From Variovorax boronicumulans (GTDB lineage Bacteria > Pseudomonadota > Gammaproteobacteria > Burkholderiales > Burkholderiaceae_C): a DNA stretch of 64,000 bases. Positions 8,641 through 16,220 of this stretch are shown piece after piece. A model generated the notes under the pieces. That model did not search any database, was not told where the DNA came from, and saw nothing but the letters and a program-made list of their open reading frames with translations. Position numbers and translations under genes: made by a program. The stretch is taken from assembly GCF_019352895.1 (NCBI RefSeq), contig NZ_JAAAFX010000004.1, forward strand, positions 1,573,286 to 1,637,285. Reading direction: 5' to 3'. Numbering within the stretch: the stretch's first letter is position 1; each line of letters opens with the position of its first letter.

Positions 8641-10389
8641 TCAGGCTCCTGCAGCGGCATCGCCGTTGACCCAGCTCTTGACGATGTTCGCCACCGCCAC
8701 CGGGTTCTGCCGCGCCATCTGGCGCGCGCCTTCGAGCCGGGCCTGCTCGGGCACCTCCTGCGAGGGCGAGGGCAGCGCCTGCGCGGCTTCGGGCGAGGCG
8801 AGCGCGGGCCGCAGCGGCGTCTCCGACACCATCGCGCTGAGCTGCGCGCCGGGCAGCGGCACCAGCGCGGGCGGCGTCGGCGCCGCAACCGCGATCGCCT
8901 TGAGGCCGGGGCGCACCAGGCCGAAGAGCACGATCAGGCCGATCACCGCCAGCCCCACGGGCCAGGCGAAGCTGCGCACCAGGTCGAGCACCTCGGGGCG
9001 CTTCCACAGCGGCAGCTCGACCGGCGTGCCGGCCTCGACCAGGAAGGGCGTGTTCATCAGGTTCACCGAATCGCCGCGCTCCTTGTTGAAGCCGATGGTC
9101 TCGCGGATCAGTGCGGTCATCTGCTCGATCTGCTGGGGCGTGAGCGCGGTGGCGCTGGCCTTGCCCTGCGCGTCGGCGATGCTCTGGTAGTTCACCACCA
9201 CCGCGGCGCTCAGGCGGCGGATCTGGCCGGTCGCGCCGCGCACGGTCTTCACCGTCTTGTCGACCTCGTAGTTGATGATCGACTCGCGCTTGCCCGGCGT
9301 CTTGGCGGCGGCATCGGGCGTGGCGGCCGCGGTGCCGGTCGGTGCCAGCGGCGCGGCCGCGCCGTTGATCGGGGCCGACGAGGCACCGGGCGGCTGGTTG
9401 GAGGTCGCGCCCGGCACGCCCGTGGCGGCCGCCGCACCGGCCGCCGCGGCGCCATGGCTCTCGACGGTCTGCTGGCTGCGCACCGCGCTGGCATCGGCCG
9501 AGAGGTTGGGCCGGTGTTCTTCCGAGGTGGCCTCGGTCTGCGAGAAATCGACGTCGGCCGTGACCTGCGCCTTCACGTTCTGGCGTCCGACCACCGGCTC
9601 GAGGATGTCGAGGATGCGGCGCGTGTACTGCTGCTCGAGCTGCTGTACGTAGGCCAGCTGCTGGCCGTCGACCGCGCCCGCCGCGCCGCCGGGGCCGTCG
9701 CCGGTGTTCGACAGCAGCTTGCCGCTGTCGTCGAGCACGCTGACCGCGCCGGGGCTGAGTTCGGGCACGCTGGAGGCGACCAGATGCACGATGCCCGCGA
9801 TCTGGCTGCGCTCGAGCACGCGGCCCGGGTACAGGCTCAGCAACACCGAAGCCGAGGGTTTCTGCTGCTCGCGGAAGAAGCCGTTCTGGTTGGGCAGCGC
9901 CAGGTGCACGCGCGCGCTCTGCACCGAGCCCAGCGCCTGGATCGAGCGCGTCAGCTCGCCTTCGAGGCCGCGCTGGAAGCTCAGCTTCTCCTGGAACTGC
10001 GTCATGCCGAAACGGTTGTTCTCCATCAGCTCGAAACCCGCGACCGAGCCCTTGGGCAGGCCCTGCGAGGCCAAGCGCAGGCGCACGTCGTGCACCTTGT
10101 CGGACGGCACCATCACCGCGCCGCCGCCTTCGGAATATTTGTAGGGCACGTTCATGGTCGCGAGTTGCGCGACCACCGCGCCACCGTCCTTGTCGCTCAG
10201 GTTGGCATAGAGCACGCGCCAGTCGGGCTGGCGGCCCAGCACGATCGCCGCGATGGCGATGGCCACCAGCACCACCGCCCCCACGGCCAGGCGCATGCGC
10301 TGGCGGCGGTCGAGCGAGGCGAGCCGGCCAGCCCAGGGTGCGGGTGGTGCGGAGAGAGCGGCGACAGGAAGTTCGGCGACAGCGGACAT
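8641..10389 (-). CDS. fliF: Flagellar MS-ring protein FliF
   Basis: FliF forms the MS ring in the inner membrane, the base on which the motor and export gate assemble. The 582-residue product has an N-terminal membrane segment (about residues 30-50), a large periplasmic ring-building domain (SVQSARVHLALPNQNGF is typical), a Pro/Ala-rich linker, and a second membrane segment near residues 470-490 before the FliG-binding tail. It heads the fliFGHIJK run. Its upstream region, shared with divergent fliE, contains a 10-mer (CGAATAATCG) also found before fliL. Confidence 0.97.
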   Translation of the reverse strand: MSAVAELPVAALSAPPAPWAGRLASLDRRQRMRLAVGAVVLVAIAIAAIVLGRQPDWRVLYANLSDKDGGAVVAQLATMNVPYKYSEGGGAVMVPSDKVHDVRLRLASQGLPKGSVAGFELMENNRFGMTQFQEKLSFQRGLEGELTRSIQALGSVQSARVHLALPNQNGFFREQQKPSASVLLSLYPGRVLERSQIAGIVHLVASSVPELSPGAVSVLDDSGKLLSNTGDGPGGAAGAVDGQQLAYVQQLEQQYTRRILDILEPVVGRQNVKAQVTADVDFSQTEATSEEHRPNLSADASAVRSQQTVESHGAAAAGAAAATGVPGATSNQPPGASSAPINGAAAPLAPTGTAAATPDAAAKTPGKRESIINYEVDKTVKTVRGATGQIRRLSAAVVVNYQSIADAQGKASATALTPQQIEQMTALIRETIGFNKERGDSVNLMNTPFLVEAGTPVELPLWKRPEVLDLVRSFAWPVGLAVIGLIVLFGLVRPGLKAIAVAAPTPPALVPLPGAQLSAMVSETPLRPALASPEAAQALPSPSQEVPEQARLEGARQMARQNPVAVANIVKSWVNGDAAAGA

Positions 10390-10536
10390 GGGCTCGATCG
10401 GTAGGCGGCAGAAAGCCAGATGACTTCCCGCTGCCGATTATTCGGGCCACCCCCCAAAACATAAGGCCGATAAAGCGCTGCTTTCCCACCCATTTCCCGG
10501 CGATCGATCGTGCCGCCCCGCCCTAGCATTCAGCCC
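10390..10536. promoter_or_regulatory. Divergent fliF / fliE control region
   Basis: The 147 nt between fliF and fliE must hold both start signals. It contains GCCGATAA (10466-10473, plus strand), identical to the -10 element of sigma-28 promoters, but no matching -35 at the right spacing. It also contains GCCGATTA at 10433-10440 and the 10-mer CGATTATTCG at 10435-10444 shared with the fliL upstream region. These genes are usually FlhDC-dependent class II genes, so the sites are candidates only. Confidence 0.4.
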
Positions 10537-10842
10537 ATGGACCTTCGCCTCGCTCCCGTCACCGCCCCGATCACCGCAGCCCCGGCCGCCCTGGCACGCG
10601 CCGCGCAGTCACCCACGGAAACCGGCTTTGCCGGTGCGCTGTCGGGCGCGCTCAACGCGGTCAGCGCCTCGCAGAACGAGGCCACGCGGCTGCAGCGCGA
10701 AGTGCAGATGGAGAATCCGGCCGTGAGCCTCGAAGAGACCATGGTCGCGATCCAGAAGTCGCAGATCGGCTTCCAGGCCACGCTGCATGTGCGCAACCGG
10801 ATGGTGCAGGCTTATTCCGACATCATGAACATGCAAGTCTGA
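10537..10842 (+). CDS. fliE: Flagellar hook-basal body protein FliE
   Basis: FliE joins the MS ring to the proximal rod and is among the first exported proteins. The 101-residue product has the conserved C-terminal half (VSLEETMVAIQKSQIGFQA, then RNRMVQAYSDIMNMQV). The ATG at 10537 is chosen over a GTG 27 nt upstream because it gives the usual length. It is transcribed alone on the plus strand, divergent from fliF, and is followed by a repeat-rich spacer and a shared terminator. Confidence 0.95.
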   Translation: MDLRLAPVTAPITAAPAALARAAQSPTETGFAGALSGALNAVSASQNEATRLQREVQMENPAVSLEETMVAIQKSQIGFQATLHVRNRMVQAYSDIMNMQV

Positions 10843-10877
10843 CCCCCCGAAGCGCCTTCGGCGCCTCCCCCCAGGGG

Positions 10878-10916
10878 GCGACACCGACGGCCCGGCGAAG
10901 CCGGTTCCGTGGTGTC
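10878..10916 (+). repeat. Dispersed 39-nt repeat, copy 1
   Basis: A 39-nt GC-rich element runs from GCGACACC to GTGGTGTC and contains the inner inverted repeat CCGGC/GCCGG. It is identical to the reverse complement of 23709-23747 and near-identical to 10990-11028. The C-run and G-run just upstream (CCCCCCAGGGGG) recur beside copy 3, so the element probably extends to about 55 nt. It lies between convergent genes. Confidence 0.85.
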
Positions 10917-10989
10917 CCTGGAATGGGAGAGGCCCGAGAACCGCCGCTCGGTTGGCAATCCAGGACTCCCCCCCGGGCGCTCTCACACA

Positions 10990-11028
10990 GCGACACCAGC
11001 GGCCCGGCGAAGCCGGTTCTGCGGTGTC
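10990..11028 (+). repeat. Dispersed 39-nt repeat, copy 2
   Basis: This second copy, 73 nt after copy 1 and in the same orientation, differs at a few positions (GACACCAG for GACACCGA, and TTCTGC for TTCCGT). It keeps the inverted-repeat core GGCCCGGCGAAGCCGG. The 10843-11066 spacer consists mainly of these two copies and holds no gene. Confidence 0.8.
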
Positions 11029-11066
11029 TCACGAACAGAGCGCGCTGGAAGGGCTGGGGAAACGAC

Positions 11067-11091
11067 AAGGGCGCCTCGTGGCGCCCTTTTT
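11067..11091. terminator. Shared terminator of fliE and fliT
   Basis: A perfect 9-bp stem (AAGGGCGCC / GGCGCCCTT, 11067-11075 and 11080-11088) with a TCGT loop runs into a T tract on the plus strand. It lies between convergent fliE and fliT. The T tract is stronger on the plus side. Confidence 0.75.
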
Positions 11092-11113
11092 CGTTGGCTG
11101 CTTTGGCCGCGGG

Positions 11114-11413
11114 TCAGTGGATGACCTGCAGCTTGCCGTCGAGCAGCTGGTCGAACTGCGACAGCCAAGGTTCGGCCAGGGTGCGGATCTCGGCGTCGTG
11201 GCGCAGGATGCGTTGCATCACGCGCATCTTCTCGGCGCGGTCTTCGCGCGAGAGTTCCTCGGTGCGGGCCTTGAAGCGCAGCTGCTCGATCAGCACGGCG
11301 CATACGCCTTCGCAGCGCACGACCGCATCCCAGTCCTCGCGGCGCGCGGCCTCGAGCATCTGGCGGCTCGCCTCCTCGATGGCCGTGTAGTAGTTGAGCA
11401 AGCGGTCCTGCAT
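11114..11413 (-). CDS. fliT: Flagellar protein FliT (FliD export chaperone)
   Basis: FliT is the cytoplasmic export chaperone of the cap protein FliD and, in enterics, also binds FlhDC. The 99-residue product is all-helical, with the family-like start MQDRLLNYYTAIEEAS. The ATG at 11413 has GGAG nine bases upstream. A longer form starting at 11449 would overlap the fliS stop but has a non-homologous N-terminus. It follows fliS directly, the standard order fliD-fliS-fliT. FliT proteins are poorly conserved, so position counts heavily. Confidence 0.88.
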   Translation of the reverse strand: MQDRLLNYYTAIEEASRQMLEAARREDWDAVVRCEGVCAVLIEQLRFKARTEELSREDRAEKMRVMQRILRHDAEIRTLAEPWLSQFDQLLDGKLQVIH

Positions 11414-11445
11414 GACAAAAGACTCCGTGCGAAGCTGCACCCGGA

Positions 11446-11859
11446 TCATGCCGGCTGGGCGCTGCGCTGACGACCCATTTCCTTCCAGCCTTCGGCGACC
11501 GGCGTGACAAGGCGCACGACTTCGGCCAGCGCTTCACCGTCGTTGTAGAGGTTGGCCAGGGTCAGGCGCTCGATGCAGTAGTCGTACAGCGCACGCAGCT
11601 GGCCGGCCAGTTCGCCGCCGCGCGCCATGTCGAGACCGCCCTTGAGGCCTTCCTCGAGCAGGCGCACCGCGCGCTGGATCTGCTCGCCCTTGAGCGCCAC
11701 CTCGCCGCGCGTCAACGCGCCGCGTGCCGCATTGACGGCTTGCAGCAGGCCGTCGAACACCAGCACGATGAGCTGGTGCGCATCGGCGCCGTCGACGCTG
11801 GATTGAGCGCCGACTGTCTTGTAGGCCGAAGCTGCGCGGAGATGGGGAGCGGTGTACAT
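11446..11859 (-). CDS. fliS: Flagellin export chaperone FliS
   Basis: FliS binds flagellin in the cytoplasm and prevents early polymerisation before export. The 137-residue product has the family signatures: a Tyr near the N-terminus (MYTAPHLRAASAYK), HQLIVLVFDGLL, and LRALYDYCIERLTLANLYND. It lies 83 nt after fliD. A good sigma-28 promoter candidate is present just upstream, so it may be transcribed both with fliD and on its own. Confidence 0.96.
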   Translation of the reverse strand: MYTAPHLRAASAYKTVGAQSSVDGADAHQLIVLVFDGLLQAVNAARGALTRGEVALKGEQIQRAVRLLEEGLKGGLDMARGGELAGQLRALYDYCIERLTLANLYNDGEALAEVVRLVTPVAEGWKEMGRQRSAQPA

Positions 11860-11890
11860 GGCGGCGTGTCCTTTGCGGTTCTTGTCTTTG

Positions 11891-11917
11891 TTATCGGCAT
11901 CGGACGCGAAAAATCAA
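11891..11917 (-). promoter_or_regulatory. Candidate sigma-28 (FliA) promoter of fliST
   Basis: Read on the minus strand, TTGATTTT (11917-11910) is followed after 11 nt by GCCGATAA (11898-11891). The -10 is a perfect match to the FliA consensus. The -35 matches five of eight positions of TAAAGTTT, with exact spacing. The start of fliS is about 30 nt downstream. Confidence 0.65.
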
Positions 11918-11942
11918 CGGCCTTTTGTCCTGTTCAGGGCTT

Positions 11943-13373
11943 TCAGCTCGTGGACTTGTTCCATTGCGCGATCTGCTGCGCCACATAGGTGTTCAGTGCG
12001 GTCAACTTGCTCATCTGCGTGTCGAGCGCGGTGTACTGCTTGCGCAGCCGGGTCTCGGTGAGGCTCAGCCGGTCGCTCACGCGCTCCTGGTCCTTGGTGT
12101 TGGCCTTCTTCTGCACGTCGAGCGCATCGGTCTTGACGGTCAGCGTGCCGTCGGCGCCGATGGCGGCCTGGGTGAAGGCCGCGAGGCGCGTGGCGAAGCC
12201 CGTGGCGCTGGGGTCGGCACCGGCTTCGGCCGAGAAGAACTGCTTGACCGCATCGGGGTTCTTGAGCGCTTTGTCGAGCTTGGCCGTGTCGACCGCAAGG
12301 TTGCCCGCGCCGTCCCGGGCGATGGACACGCCCACGTCCGACAGGTACTGCAGCGCCCCGCCCCCCGACGGCGACCCGACCAGGCTGCGCAGCGCAGCCT
12401 GCAGGCCGGTGGTGGTGGCGTCGCCCTGCAGCAGCGCGGCGGTCTTGGTCGTCGCGTCGTACTTGGTGGCGCTGTTGAGCATCTGGTTCATCGCGTTGTA
12501 GGCGGTGACGAAGGTGTTGATCGCGGTGCGCATGCCGCTGGTGTCGGTCGTCGCCGTGATCTCCACCGGCCCGGTCGTGACCTGCGACAGCGTGAGCGTC
12601 AGGCCCGGCAGGGTCTCGGCCAGCGTGTTGCTTGGCGACTCGATCTCGACGCCGTTGATCGCCGCCTTGGCGTTCTGGCCGTACTGGATGGGGTTGGCCG
12701 CCATCCCGGCAGCAGCCGCAGGATTGTCGAAGCTCAGCGCATCCAGGCCGACGCTGTCGTCGCTGGCCGTCACGCGAAAGCCCGCGGCCTCGCCGGTGAC
12801 GCTCGAACGCATCATGAGCCGGTCCCCCGAGACGTCCTTGAGCACGGTGGCGGTCACGCCGGCACCGGCCTTGTTGATCTTCGAGGCGATGTCGGCCATC
12901 GTGTCCGTGGCGGCGATGTCGACCGACACGGCGGCGGTTGCACCCTGCGCGAAGGCCGGCGTGGCGCCGGCGCTCCAGGTGCCCAGCGAGAAGGTCAGCG
13001 TGCCGCTGCCCACGGTCGCACCGTTGGTCACGGGGGCCGAGGAGATGGATTGGGTGCGCGCCAGCTGCGAGACGGTCACGCTGAACGAGCTCACCGATGC
13101 GTTGGTGCCATTGGCCACCGTGGCGGACACGGCCGCGGCATTGCTGGAACTCACCGTCTTGGCGTTCCAGGTCGAGGCCTTCGACAACGCCGTCACCGCA
13201 TCGGACAGGGTCGAGAGCTGCGACTTCACCGTGCCGAAGGCGGAGATCTTGCTGTCGATCGTGCTGGCCTTGGTCTGCAGCGAGGTCAGCGGCTTCTTCT
13301 CGAGCGCCATCAGCTGCGTGATGATGTTCTCGACCTCGAGCCCGCTGCCCAGGCCTGTCGATGTGATTGCCAT
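11943..13373 (-). CDS. fliD: Flagellar filament cap protein FliD
   Basis: FliD forms the cap at the filament tip under which flagellin polymerises. The 476-residue product starts MAITSTGLGSGLEVENII, a classic FliD N-terminus. It has the conserved C-terminal part ending in a coiled coil (LRKQYTALDTQMSKL, then AQIAQWNKS). The ATG at 13373 is chosen for that N-terminus; an upstream ATG adds only eight residues. It follows fliC, separated by a hairpin. Confidence 0.96.
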   Translation of the reverse strand: MAITSTGLGSGLEVENIITQLMALEKKPLTSLQTKASTIDSKISAFGTVKSQLSTLSDAVTALSKASTWNAKTVSSSNAAAVSATVANGTNASVSSFSVTVSQLARTQSISSAPVTNGATVGSGTLTFSLGTWSAGATPAFAQGATAAVSVDIAATDTMADIASKINKAGAGVTATVLKDVSGDRLMMRSSVTGEAAGFRVTASDDSVGLDALSFDNPAAAAGMAANPIQYGQNAKAAINGVEIESPSNTLAETLPGLTLTLSQVTTGPVEITATTDTSGMRTAINTFVTAYNAMNQMLNSATKYDATTKTAALLQGDATTTGLQAALRSLVGSPSGGGALQYLSDVGVSIARDGAGNLAVDTAKLDKALKNPDAVKQFFSAEAGADPSATGFATRLAAFTQAAIGADGTLTVKTDALDVQKKANTKDQERVSDRLSLTETRLRKQYTALDTQMSKLTALNTYVAQQIAQWNKSTS

Positions 13374-13400
13374 TGGTGTTCTCCGTGTACGCGCCAAGCG

Positions 13401-13434
13401 AAAAGGCGGCGAACGGAATTGTCCGTTCGCCGCC
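13401..13434 (-). terminator. Hairpin between fliC and fliD
   Basis: A 12-bp perfect stem (GGCGGCGAACGG, 13405-13416, with its complement at 13423-13434) with a 6-nt loop is followed on the minus strand by TTTT. It should end most fliC transcripts and lower fliD expression compared with flagellin. It could also protect the 3' end of fliC mRNA. Confidence 0.75.
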
Positions 13435-13492
13435 CTGGAGTGAAACGCTCAGGAAGCCCGCGAAGAGCCCCCTGTTCACGCCTTATCGGCGA

Positions 13493-14656
13493 TCAGCGCA
13501 GCAGCGCCATCACGCTTTGCGGCAGCTGGTTGGCCTGGGCCACCATCGCGGTGCCGGCCTGCTGCAGGATCTGCGAGCGCGACAGGTTGGCGGTTTCGGC
13601 CGCGAAGTCGGCGTCCTGGATGCGGCTGCGCGAGGCGGTCAGGTTTTCCGCCGTGGTCGCGAGGTTCGACACCACCGATTCGAAACGGTTCTGGATGGCG
13701 CCGAGGTCGGCGCGCGAGGAGTTCACCGACTTCAGTGCGGCGTCCATGGCCAGCAACGCGTCGTCGGCGCCGGCCTGGGTCGAGATGTCCACGCCGCCGA
13801 TACCGGTCTGCGCCGTGCCGGCCACCACCGTGGCGGCCCCGTTGCTCGTGCCGGCGGTCACACCGCCGATGTTGACGAGGTTGGAGATCGTCAGCGTCGC
13901 GTCGGTCGAGGTGATCTTGCCGTCGGCAGCCATCGACACGTTGGCCAGCGCGCCGGGGTTGGCGGCCTTGGCGGCGTCGAAGTAGGTCTTCAGCGCGGTG
14001 GTGGCGGCACCTGCCGATGCCTGACCCGGGGCCGCAATGTTCACGCCGTTGATCGACATCGAGAACGAGCTACCGAATGCGGTGGCGGCGGCACCGTTGG
14101 TGGTGGTTTGCGTGTAGGTGGTTGTGGCGCCCGAGGTCCAACTGCCGAGGGTGGCCGTGGTCGAGTTGGCGATACCGGCGATGGAGATGGTTTCGCCCTG
14201 GTTGGCACCGACCTGGAAGGTCTGGGCCGTGAAGCTGCCGTCCAGCAGCTTGGTGCCGTTGAACGAGGTCTGCGTCGCCACGCGGTCGATTTCGCTCTTG
14301 AGCTGGTTCACTTCCTTCTGCAGTGCTTGGCGGTCGTCGCTCGAATTGGTCGCATTGCGCGATTGCACCGCCAGCTCACGAATCCGCTGCAGGTTGTTGC
14401 CGATGGTGCCCAGTGCGCCTTCCGCGGTCTGCGCCAGCGAGATGCCGTCGTTGGCGTTGCGGCCGGCCTGGGTCAGGCCCTTGATCTGCGCGGTCATGCG
14501 TTCCGAGATGGCGAGGCCGGCGGCGTCGTCCTTGGCGCTGTTGATGCGCAGGCCCGACGACAGGCGCTGCATCGAGGTGGCCAGCGAGTTCTGGCTGCTC
14601 ATCAGGTTGCGCTGGGCGTTGAGGGAGCTGATGTTGGTGTTGATGATCGAAGCCAT
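13493..14656 (-). CDS. fliC: Flagellin FliC
   Basis: FliC is the filament subunit, exported through the flagellar core. The 387-residue product has the highly conserved D0/D1 N-terminus (MASIINTNISSLNAQRNL, LRINSAKDDAAGLAISER) and C-terminus (LGAIQNRFESVVSNL, ending SVMALLR). The shorter, Ala/Thr/Gly-rich centre is the variable surface part. AGGAG precedes the ATG at 14656. Only one flagellin gene is seen here. It is a late gene; a weak sigma-28-like site lies upstream. Confidence 0.98.
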   Translation of the reverse strand: MASIINTNISSLNAQRNLMSSQNSLATSMQRLSSGLRINSAKDDAAGLAISERMTAQIKGLTQAGRNANDGISLAQTAEGALGTIGNNLQRIRELAVQSRNATNSSDDRQALQKEVNQLKSEIDRVATQTSFNGTKLLDGSFTAQTFQVGANQGETISIAGIANSTTATLGSWTSGATTTYTQTTTNGAAATAFGSSFSMSINGVNIAAPGQASAGAATTALKTYFDAAKAANPGALANVSMAADGKITSTDATLTISNLVNIGGVTAGTSNGAATVVAGTAQTGIGGVDISTQAGADDALLAMDAALKSVNSSRADLGAIQNRFESVVSNLATTAENLTASRSRIQDADFAAETANLSRSQILQQAGTAMVAQANQLPQSVMALLR

Positions 14657-15214
14657 GATGGAAACTCCTGAAGAAGAACGTTGAGTTGCGGCATCGCTGC
14701 CAATGCCAGTCGATGACACTGGCCGCCGGTCGAACCGCGTTGTGTGGCCCGATGGGTGGTTTTCGGGTGCTTGAGGCCCGCGCTTGAGGCTTTTATTTTT
14801 TGCTTTGCACCCTCAAGAAATCCGAACGACGGCATCGGAGGGTGTGGAAGGCCATCGCTGGCCGCGCGGCGGCGCTCGTTGGCGGTTCGCAACAAGCGGC
14901 GCCGAGGCTGTAACAAAGTCACGGAAATGCGCATCGCTCGGCCGCCATCGGCGCGCCGCGGTGCCGCGACGGCATCCCGTCGCTCGGAAAATAATGAATA
15001 CCTAGGATTGCGTTCGCTTTTTTACCGGCCAAAGAAAAGTAATTCTTTAGCGTTTAAAAAATCCAAATGCATACTTATGACGTAGGAATTTCCCTTGCAG
15101 GCCTGTCAGCGAAAAAACATCTGTTTACAGAATTTTACCTATTAAAGATTTTGTTACTCCCACCAGAATCGAGCCCATCGAACGACTGGGCCTCGGGCCT
15201 GAAAAGGGATGCAG
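14657..15214. other. 558-nt intergenic control region between fliC and flhD
   Basis: No gene is seen. The fliC side is GC-rich. On the minus strand it holds TCAA (14781-14778), 16 nt, then CCCGAAAA (14761-14754), a candidate sigma-28 site with one extra spacer base. From about 14985 to 15180 the DNA is clearly AT-rich compared with the surroundings. It contains small inverted repeats such as AAAGAA/TTCTTT (15031-15048), as expected for a regulated flhDC promoter. No single sigma-70 promoter stands out. Confidence 0.55.
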
Positions 15215-15547
15215 ATGACAAGCGAACAGATGCTGGCGGAGATCAAGGAGGCCAACCTCACCTACCTGATGCTGGCGCAGAACCTGATCCGGCAGGACAA
15301 GGCCCAGGCCTTGTTCCGGCTCGGGATCTCGGAGGAATCCGCCGACCTGATCGAGATGCTGTCGCCGGCACAGATCATGAAGCTGGCTTCCGACACCATG
15401 CTGCTGTGCCGCTTCCGCGCCGGCGACGACATGGTGTGGAACCTGCTCACGAACCAGACCGTGGCCACGCGCACGGTCAACGAATCGACCACGCGGCTGC
15501 ACGCCAGCATCCTGATGTCGAGCCGCTTCGCCGAAACGGCGTTCTGA
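15215..15547 (+). CDS. flhD: Flagellar transcriptional activator FlhD
   Basis: FlhD combines with FlhC in a D4C2 complex that switches on class II flagellar genes together with sigma-70. The 110-residue product matches the family's usual length and contains the typical EIKEANLTYLMLAQNLI, RLGISEESADLIEMLSP and ASDTMLLCRFR. The ATG at 15215 is chosen over one at 15209 because the AAGGG at 15204-15208 is then correctly spaced. flhC follows 28 nt later. The long AT-rich upstream region is the likely integration point for environmental control. Confidence 0.96.
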   Translation: MTSEQMLAEIKEANLTYLMLAQNLIRQDKAQALFRLGISEESADLIEMLSPAQIMKLASDTMLLCRFRAGDDMVWNLLTNQTVATRTVNESTTRLHASILMSSRFAETAF

Positions 15548-15575
15548 AAAAATACCGAAGCAAAACCCAGCGAAC

Positions 15576-16115
15576 ATGGCCACGCACAAGAGCATTCGCA
15601 ACGAGTCGCGCCAGATCGAGCGCGCCGTCAGCCTGATCGAGATGGGCGCCCGCCTGCAGGTGCTGGAGAGCGAGACCGAGCTTTCCTACGAACGCCTGCT
15701 GCGCCTCTACAAGGAAGTCGCGGGCAAGTCGCCATCGAAGGGCCAGTTGCCCTTCTCGACCGACTGGTTCCTGACCTGGCAGCCGAACATCCATGCCTCG
15801 CTGTTCCAGAACATCTACACGCACCTGATGAAGACCAGCCCGCTCGAGCCCATCGACGCGCTGATCAAGGCCTTCCAGCTGTACACCGAACAGATCCAGA
15901 CCTGCGGACTCGAGCCGCAGCTGTCGATCACGCGCGCCTGGCGCTTGGTCCGCTTCATGGAAAACAAGATGCTGGCGATGACGCCCTGCTCCAAGTGCGG
16001 CGGCCACTTCGTGACCGAGCCCTACGAGAACACGCGCCACTTCGTGTGCGGCCTGTGCGAGCCGCCGGCACGCGCCGGCAAGGGCGCCGCCGCTGCCAGC
16101 CTCCCGCTGCAGTGA
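15576..16115 (+). CDS. flhC: Flagellar transcriptional activator FlhC
   Basis: FlhC is the DNA-binding and zinc-binding partner of FlhD. The 179-residue product carries the four-cysteine zinc site (C138, C141, C158, C161) in the C-terminal third and the conserved core SYERLLRLYKEVAGKSPSKG and FSTDWFLTW. It is transcribed with flhD and followed by a hairpin before motA, so motA probably also has its own signals. Confidence 0.97.
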   Translation: MATHKSIRNESRQIERAVSLIEMGARLQVLESETELSYERLLRLYKEVAGKSPSKGQLPFSTDWFLTWQPNIHASLFQNIYTHLMKTSPLEPIDALIKAFQLYTEQIQTCGLEPQLSITRAWRLVRFMENKMLAMTPCSKCGGHFVTEPYENTRHFVCGLCEPPARAGKGAAAASLPLQ

Positions 16116-16133
16116 GGCGGACGCTAAGAAAGG

Positions 16134-16160
16134 AATAGGGGCCCTTCGAGGGCCCTTATT
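16134..16160 (+). terminator. Hairpin between flhC and motA
   Basis: Inverted arms (AATAGGGGCCC at 16134-16144, GGGCCCTTATT at 16150-16160) with a five-base loop form a stable hairpin 20 nt after flhC. The U tract is short, so it may act as a partial terminator separating regulator and stator expression. Confidence 0.5.
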
Positions 16161-16220
16161 CATGGACCGTCGACCCGCTTCCCAAGGCCCAATGGGGGCC
16201 ACTGAATCCCAGACCGCGCC

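Noticed and set aside
6781..10404. A 1207-codon open frame on the plus strand opposite fliI-fliF
   Set aside because: It is an antisense shadow: very rich in Arg, His and Ala with no domain, and fully covered by well-supported fli genes. High GC content makes such long frames common.
10466..10473. GCCGATAA before fliE as a definite sigma-28 promoter
   Set aside because: No -35 element lies at the required spacing, and fliE is normally an earlier-class gene. It is kept only as a candidate.
13842..14671. Plus-strand frames opposite fliC
   Set aside because: The composition follows from the reverse complement of flagellin codons, and no start signals or homology are visible.
14812..14838. TCAAGAAA-N11-GCATCGGA on the plus strand as a sigma-28 promoter
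   Set aside because: The -10 does not match GCCGATAA and it would point away from fliC toward flhDC, which is not expected to need FliA.
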